A stretch of 64,000 nucleotides of DNA from Hemerocallis citrina (lineage: Eukaryota; Streptophyta; Magnoliopsida; Asparagales; Asphodelaceae), in NCBI GenBank assembly GCA_017893485.1, contig CM030359.1:32182430-32246429 (forward strand), given 5' to 3'. How positions within the stretch are numbered: the first letter of the stretch is position 1; each line of letters opens with the position of its first letter. Shown piece after piece: positions 58,301 to 64,000 of this stretch. The notes under the pieces are model-generated. The model had not been told where the DNA came from, ran no database searches, and worked only from the letters and a program-made list of their open reading frames with translations. Both the position numbers and the translations under genes were made by a program.

Positions 58301-58953
58301 GGGTTGCTAGGAGCTGGAGGAGGAGTTAGGGACCGTCGGCGAGGACTTCGGACCGAAGGAGGAGAGGGAATCCTTGGAGCATTGGTGTTGGGACAGAGAT
58401 TGAGAGCTTGTAGGACGGTTGCTTGGAACTGCTAGAACTCGGCACGGGTGATGGGTGCCTCATCGTTCCTAGGATGTTGCCGATCGGCAGGGGAATGGGG
58501 TCTTCTCCTGTGATGTTCGGGGGACTCTCTCCGCCCCCTTCTGATTGGGGACCTTCTGTAGTCTCGGCGGTGAGGAGATCGCTCATCCGGACGTTGCTGG
58601 CGGGAGGCTCCCTCTCGGGCCCGCTTTTCATCCAGACGGCGGCGAAGATCCTCATCCTTCTGCCGATTGAGGACGGTGTTGCGAAGGTCGGAAGCTCGGG
58701 GATTGTGGGAGGCCATAGAATCCGAAGAGGCATTGTGGATGGAGACGTGGTCCGGATGGAGAGGTTGTTTCTGCGGGTTGGGACCCTTAGGAGGTTGTTG
58801 ATTCTGAGGAGGAGGTAGGTCCTATTGGAGAGGGTCCTCGGCTTGAGGCGGAAGTTGCCCCTGCTGTTGAGCGGGTTGAGGGGGGACTTCCTATTGCTGA
58901 TCGGGGTTGGGTCCTCGGTTGGACCCTCTGGATCTGGCTTTCCTAGGAGGCAT
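55335..58953 (-). pseudogene. Ty3/gypsy gag-protease-RT (Tat/Retand type), truncated
   Basis: Minus-strand gag starts at 58953 (MPPRKARSRGSNRGPNPDQQ). It has an Arg-rich part (about 58.7-58.2 kb) and the retrotransposon gag domain (VPIGFKPPQFETYSRETDPV...FPATLKGPAREWYSRL) at 58.07-57.73 kb. The protease has LVDNGSSVNILFL (about 56.9 kb) and AAYNVILGRPGLAALEAV. RT has VNYPEWLSNVVMVKKSNGTW, MPFGLKNAGATYQRL and YVDDMLVKS. Several TAG stops sit where CAG is expected (58.89, 58.82 and 58.43 kb), with frameshifts near 57.73, 57.24, 56.7 and 55.97 kb. It ends within RNase H at about 55335; integrase and the 3' LTR are missing. Confidence 0.88.
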
Positions 58954-59002
58954 GGCTGGAGAAGATCTGACCAACGGGAAGAGGGGAGGCTGCTATTCGT
59001 CG

Positions 59003-59022
59003 TTTCCCACAGACGGCGCCAA
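59003..59022 (-). other. Primer-binding site of the Tat/Retand element
   Basis: On the minus strand TTGGCGCCGTCTGTGGGAAA lies two bases from the LTR end (GGCAACA|GA). A TGGCGCC start is the usual tRNA-primer complement in Tat and Athila relatives. Confidence 0.8.
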
Positions 59023-59024
59023 TC

Positions 59025-59612
59025 TGTTGCCGCTAAATCTGGTGTGGGCGCAAACAGATAGTATTTGTGGATTCTTGGGAAACTTTGAATAGCAAACCTG
59101 TTACCTGTTCCGTCGGAGTTTGATGCTGACTCCCACCGTACACCTGCAAAAAGTGCGAGACACCGGGGTTGTTCCCGGCGACGCACCCTCCGACGCTCAA
59201 GTCAGTAATCAGAAGTGATTATGAGAGCGTAAAACTGGCAAAAGATTGATTACCTCTTAATGGAGATGGATGGAGGGTATTTATAGACGCCACTGGGATC
59301 AGATTAGGAATGTAATCCCTTTGGTTAGATAAGGAATGTAATCCCTAATCCCCAATGAAAGGATAGATATGAATCAGGGTCGTTGATTAAGATTTAATCA
59401 GAAACCCTAATTCTATCCTTTCTGGACCGGGTTTGCTGCGGGTTGAAACCCGCACCCGATTGAGGTGGATCCGTTCGCGGGTTAGGGGGTCTTCGAGGAG
59501 GAGAACCAGTACCCGCTTCAGACCCATTGGTAGGTGAAATTACCGTTTTACCCCTGGGCTTTAAGATTCGTGCCCGATTTGGACGGTTCCGATTTAACCC
59601 TATTTTTAGCCA
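59025..59612 (-). mobile_element. 5' LTR of the Tat/Retand element
   Basis: The inner end (...GCGGCAACA on the minus strand) is fixed by the primer site. A minus-strand TATA box, CTATAAATACCC, lies near 59276-59287. The outer end is less sure: TGGCTAAAAATAGGG at 59612 gives TG...CA ends and about 590 bases. Confidence 0.65.
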
Positions 59613-60094
59613 TATTAGTGGGTGTTTCTCAAGACTTCTAATTCAGATACCATGCTAGGTTTTGTGCTAATCATGCAAGAATGAATAAGTGAAATTATTG
59701 CTCTTTGATAATACTAGGATTAAAGTAAAAAATGGAAAACAAGTGAAATTGCATGAAATGAATGGGTGAACTTGATTGAATGATATGATTGATGTTGTGA
59801 TATTGATCTAGCATGGTAAATTAGAATAAATGTTTATCCATGTAGAAGAATTGTGGTTATGGAAAAGTGCAAATTTTAGAAGTTGCATTTGTGTGAAAAT
59901 TACTAATCGTAAGAAACTCTATATTATTAAGATTAGCTAGTAAACTATGTATGTTGTGGTTGTTGTTAAATGAACTCTAAAGCTGTGTGTTAGTTTTCGG
60001 GGAAATGAACATATTGTAATCTAAACCAAGTTTTTGTGTGTTAATAAAAAAGAAAGAAGAAATGATCCCAACTTTTGATTTTTGTTGCTGATCA

Positions 60095-60420
60095 GTCGAC
60101 CGAATAGGCGTAGATAGTCGACTGTCCTAAACATTTAATTCTTCGAGTTGTAATTCTCGCAGAACAGTCGACCATATACGTTAAATAGTCGACTGCCCCA
60201 TCCATTTTATTTTCAAAGTCTTAAAACATCGCAGAACAGCCGACTGGTCTTGTTAACAGTCGATTGCCCTGATCCTTTTTGAGTTTTTTTAATCTTTACA
60301 GAACAGTTGACTGGCCAAGCTTTAACAGTCGACTATTCCGACTATTTATCTTTTTGTCTTTTGAATTCTTACTGAGCAATCGACCGACTATACTCCGAGA
60401 ATCGACTGTTCCGACTATTT
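60095..60420. repeat. Degenerate AGTCGACTG motif cluster
   Basis: About ten copies of AGTCGACTG-like words (CAGTCGACCG, TAGTCGACTG, CAGTCGATTG, CAGTTGACTG, AATCGACTGTT) come in pairs, each followed by a stretch of ordinary T-rich sequence. The same core forms the cluster at 339-484 in the copia LTR. Confidence 0.7.
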
Positions 60421-61541
60421 TGTTCCTCACATTTTTAAATTCTCTTGATAAAAATAAATGTACTGGTTAAAAGAGTTTGAAAAGAGATTTGATAATGGAA
60501 AGAATGAAGACTGAATGTGACAAATTAGAAAGTGATTTTATTTGGTCTTACGCATGAAAATTGTACTTGAAAGTGAAGTTAGGAATCCTGATGAATTATG
60601 AAAAGTCTTATGATTATGAATACACAAATGCTATGGACATGAAATGAGATTTTTGAACTAGAGGGTAGCTAAAATCTTATTACCGGCAATTGAATGAATT
60701 AAAATTATTAAGTTGAATTATTGAGATGAAAGACCAGGTTGGTCATGTGGTTGATTAAGACCGGTATAGAGGAAAAAGCTAACTCTAGGGGTTGATTTTA
60801 TTCATGATTCAAATAAACTAAGGATTTAGACACAGAGTGGTGATGTGACGAAAGTGAGAGAAAAACACGAGTATGGGGGACATCGGATTGGTGGTGTGAG
60901 AGTGATTCACAGACTGCCTGCTTGATGCGTCATGACATGGCGTGAGCACTACTCCAGAATTATCGTCCCGGTGGCGACGCTTGTGGGGTGTTTGGTGACT
61001 GCGGGTGGTGCCATCGTTCCATGGCGGAGGTTGAATTGTCCATAGTCTTCCTGCTTGATGCGTCATGTTAGTGAGTGAGATTCCCCTCCAGACTGCCTGG
61101 ACATGGGCTCGTAGATCATAGAACATCTAGGATACTTACCGTAGTTACCGTAGTAGTGTAAGACATGGCGAGGGATTGAACCCTATAAGATGAAGTACGA
61201 TTAAGGGCTTGCCCTCGGACCTATGTAGTATGGGATGAATAGAATCCTAACAAGTGCGCATTAGTGTCATATAACATAACAACTGCATTAAGGACTAAGT
61301 GCATAGCAAAACACGACATCAGTAGGATAGTCCCTTTAGATTTGTTTGTGAACAAGTATGTGGTTTGCTAAGTATTGAGAATCGTTATACTATTTCCGGC
61401 ATAGAGAGGATGGCCGTGTATAATATTTCGTCAGTGAATGAACTGACGCGCCCACAGTTTTATATGCAGGGTAAAGATGTTTGACAAATTGAAGTATACA
61501 TGCAGCTCAAGGATCAATTAAATTGTTGTTTTATATAATTA

Positions 61542-61958
61542 CTAGGTTTGCCCGTCAGACACGTGCCTACGGCACGTCTTCGGCACGGTGCATCTTATTT
61601 GATCATATAAAATAGTTTTGAAAGTCTAGCAAATTAATTGAAGTAGCAAATATAGAGCTAAAAACATATTATATGGTTTTTTTGGAATTATTTTTGAAGT
61701 TGTTAAATTTTTTAGTTTTTTATTTTTTAATTTTAAAAAAATTTCAAAATTTTTATTTCCTTAATTTTTTGAATAGAGGAGGGAAGGAGAGAGAGAACAA
61801 AAAATAATTAAATAAATATAGGAGTTGTTTTGAGTGGGAGATTTGAATTTGAGTTTTGGGGGGAAAATATGTTTTGTGAGGTTGGATCTAGGCCTTTGAT
61901 TTTTGGGGGGATTGAAGGAGAGCCACTTGATAGCTTTCTTTGTGTTTTATTATATAGA
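61542..61958 (-). mobile_element. Non-autonomous Helitron, both ends intact
   Basis: Read on the minus strand it starts TCTATATAATAAAACAC (61958) and ends CTAG (61542), with a perfect 7-bp hairpin (ACGTGCC/TAC/GGCACGT, 61561-61577) 15 bases before the end. It sits between A (61541) and T (61959), the Helitron target, with no duplication. The 417-bp body has no genes. Confidence 0.85.
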
Positions 61959-62110
61959 TTGTAAAAATTGCTTCCGTTGTAATGATGTAAATGAGTAATG
62001 TAACTCTGATGTAAGAAATATTTTTATTTCCATGTAAAATTGTACGAAATAAGTGTAAAGATCCTGTGGAACTTCGAATTCAGTTGCATTTTGGAATTCG
62101 GGGTGTTACA

Positions 62111-64000
62111 TAAGTGCCTCGAGATTCGCGCCAGATCTTCATCAAACGGCTCAGATCTCGCCACGTACCTTGGATCAACAATCCGAGCAACCGAGATACC
62201 AAGCTGCGTATTGGCAAAAAGTCACAAATCCCTCATGATTCGCGCCTGATCTTCATCAAACGGCATAGATCTCGCCACGTACTTCGGATCCACAATCCGA
62301 GCAACCGAGGTACCAAGCTGTGTATTGGCGAAAAATCACTAATCCCTCGCGATTCGTGCCTGACCTTCATCAAATGGCTCAGATCTCGCCACGTACTTTG
62401 GATCCACAATCCGAGCAACCGAGGTACCGAGCTGCGTATTGACAAAAAATCACTAATCTCTCGTGATTCGCGCATGATCTTCATCAAACGGCTCAGATCT
62501 CGCCACGAACTTCGGATCCACAATCCGAGCAACCGATGTATCGATCTGCGTATTGGCAAAAAATCACTATTCCCTCATGATTCGCGCTAGATCTTCATCA
62601 AATAGCTCCGATCTCGCCACGTACTTTGAATCCACAATCCGTGCAACCGAGGTACCGAGCTGCATAATGGCGAAAAGTCACTAATACCTCGTGATTCACG
62701 CCTGATCTTCATCAAACGACTCAAATCTCGCCACGTACTTTGGATCTACAATCTGAGCAACCAAGGTACCGAGCTGCGTATTGGTAAAAAATCACTAATC
62801 CCTCCTGATTCATCCCATATCTTCATTAGACGGCTCAGATCTCGCCACGTATTTCGGATCTACAATCCGAGAAACCGAGGTACAAAGCTGCGTATCGGCG
62901 AAAAATCACTAATCCCTCGTGATTCACGCCAGATCTTCATGAGACGGCTCATATCTCGCCATGTACTTCGGATCTACAATCCGAGCAACCGAGGTACCGA
63001 GCTGCGTATTAGCGCAAAACAACTAATCCCTCGTAATTAGTGACAGATCTTCATCAAACGGCTCAGATCTCGCCACGTACTTCAGATCTACAATCCGAGC
63101 AACCGAGGTACCGAGCTGCGTATTGGCGAAAAATCACTAATCCCTCGGGATTCGCACCTGATCTTCATCAAACGGCTCAGATCTTGCCACGTACTTTGGA
63201 TTTACAATCCGAGCAACCGAGGTACCGAGCTGCGTATTGGTGAAAAATTACTAATTCCTCGTGATTCGTGCCAGATCTTCATCAGACGGCTCAGATCTGG
63301 CCACGTACTTCGGATCTACAATCCGAGCAACTGAGGTACCGATCTCCGTATTGGCGAAAAATCACTCCTCATGATTTGCGCCAAATCTTCATCAGAAGGC
63401 TCAGATCTTGCCACGTACTTCGGATCTACAATCCGAGCAACCGAGGTACCGAGCTGCGTATTAGCGCAAAACAACTAATCCTTCGTGATTCGAGACAGGT
63501 CTTCATCAAACTGCTCGGATCTCGCCACGTACAAGGGACCTACAATCAGAGCAATCGAGATACTGAGCTGCGTATTGGCAAAAAATCACTAATCCCTCGT
63601 GATTCGTGCCTGATCTTCATCAAACGGCTCAGATTGTGATGCGTAGCTCAGATCTGAAATCCGAGCAACCGAGGCACCGAGCTGCATATTGGCAAAAGAC
63701 CACTAATTCCTCGTGATTCGCGCTTGATCTTCATCAAACGGCTCAGATTGTGCCACGTAGCTCGGATTTGAAATTCGAGCAACCGAGGCATCGAGCTGCA
63801 TATTGGCAAAAAAACACCAATCCCTCGTGATTCGTGCTTGATCTTCATCAAACGGCTCTGATTGTGCCACGTAGCTCGAATCTGAAATCCGAGCAACCAC
63901 GGCACCGATGTACGAATTGGCAAAAACAATCGCCTCACAATTCGCGCCTGATCGTAATCAACCGCCCTGATTGTGCCACGTAGCTCGGATCTGAAATCCG
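62111..64000 (+). repeat. Satellite array, 114-bp monomer, continuing past the window
   Basis: The word GATTCGCGCC (and variants) recurs at 62123, 62237, 62351, 62465, 62579 and 62693, exactly 114 bases apart, for about 16.5 monomers. The core reads GATCTTCATCAAACGGCTCA, GATCTCGCCACGTACTT, CAATCCGAGCAACCGAGGTA. From about 63630 the monomers switch to a second type (GATTGTGCCACGTAGCTCGG, GAAATCCGAGC). One monomer at about 63360 is shortened. Long open frames on both strands follow from the repeat and are not genes. Confidence 0.92.

Larger units (their letters stand above)
59613..62110 (-). mobile_element. Tekay-type gypsy LTR, partial, with Helitron inside
   Basis: On the minus strand it starts TGTAACACCCCGAATTCC at 62110, the usual opening of Tekay/Del LTRs. 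It contains the expected GCGCCCACAGTTTTATATGC-like block near 61449. No clear far end is visible before the Tat LTR. About 2.1 kb remains without the Helitron. A stretch at 60095-60420 carries GTCGACTG-like motifs. Confidence 0.65.

Noticed and set aside
58326..59186. A 286-codon minus-strand frame across the Tat LTR and leader
   Set aside because: It crosses the LTR and primer site and is in a different frame from gag, which starts at 58953.
62040..63938. Long open frames on both strands in the satellite
   Set aside because: They repeat every 114 bases and follow directly from the monomer; there is no protein similarity.
62111..64000. CRISPR array or tRNA cluster as an explanation for regular repeats
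   Set aside because: The repeat is contiguous with no unique spacers, and no tRNA-like fold is visible; it is satellite DNA in a plant genome.

Overview
This looks like a TE-dense stretch of a flowering-plant nuclear genome. The evidence is AT-rich non-coding DNA, spliced genes with GT-AG introns, Ty1/copia and Ty3/gypsy LTR retrotransposons of plant lineages (Tekay/Del and Tat/Retand types), Mutator-like elements (MULEs), an L1 LINE, Helitrons and MITEs. I cannot name the species. Only one convincing host gene is present: a UTP11 (U3 snoRNP-associated, ribosome biogenesis) homologue on the + strand at 5342-17007. It has eight coding exons with consistent phases, two very long introns full of MITEs and Helitron pieces, and a promoter with a TATA box, a telo-box-like AACCCTAA and site-II-like GCCCA motifs.

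Layout. 1-3.9 kb: a copia LTR inserted into a decayed plant-mobile-domain (PMD) gene, followed by palindromes and the 3' end of an opposing MuDR transposase. 4.2-5.0 kb: a Harbinger-like element just upstream of UTP11. 5.3-17 kb: UTP11. 18.4-19.2 kb: a MULE-type foldback element with a 9-bp near-perfect target duplication. 19.5-34.9 kb: a 15.4-kb composite MULE with long terminal inverted repeats. It carries a PMD gene (+) and a FAR1-type transposase (-) facing each other, with arrays of short palindromes, double-hairpin tandem units and TTAGGG-like blocks between their 3' ends. A 2.8-kb solo LTR sits inside the PMD gene. 35.0-40.6 kb: a related non-autonomous MULE filled by a decayed L1 LINE whose 3' end is present twice. 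41-43.5 kb: a truncated LINE with an 18-bp target duplication, then a duplicated A-rich coding-like relic. 43.5-47.5 kb: a Tekay-like gypsy element on the minus strand. 47.7-55.1 kb: a broken MuDR transposase, split by a 3.8-kb solo LTR of the same family as the first, then a large foldback with an unidentified reading frame in its loop. 55.3-59.6 kb: a Tat/Retand gypsy element (-) with PBS and LTR. 59.6-62.1 kb: a Tekay-type LTR fragment containing a Helitron. 62.1-64.0 kb: a 114-bp satellite running off the window.

The part most worth follow-up is the recurring MULE design: a PMD gene and a transposase in convergent orientation, with arrays of perfect or near-perfect palindromes between and around them. 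The two palindrome families (one in the FAR1-type MULE, one in the MuDR-type MULEs) differ in sequence but share a core of the form CCGTTR...YAACGG in both arms. All transposon genes seen here are broken, mostly by single nonsense changes that look like C-to-T decay, so none is likely to make full-length protein.
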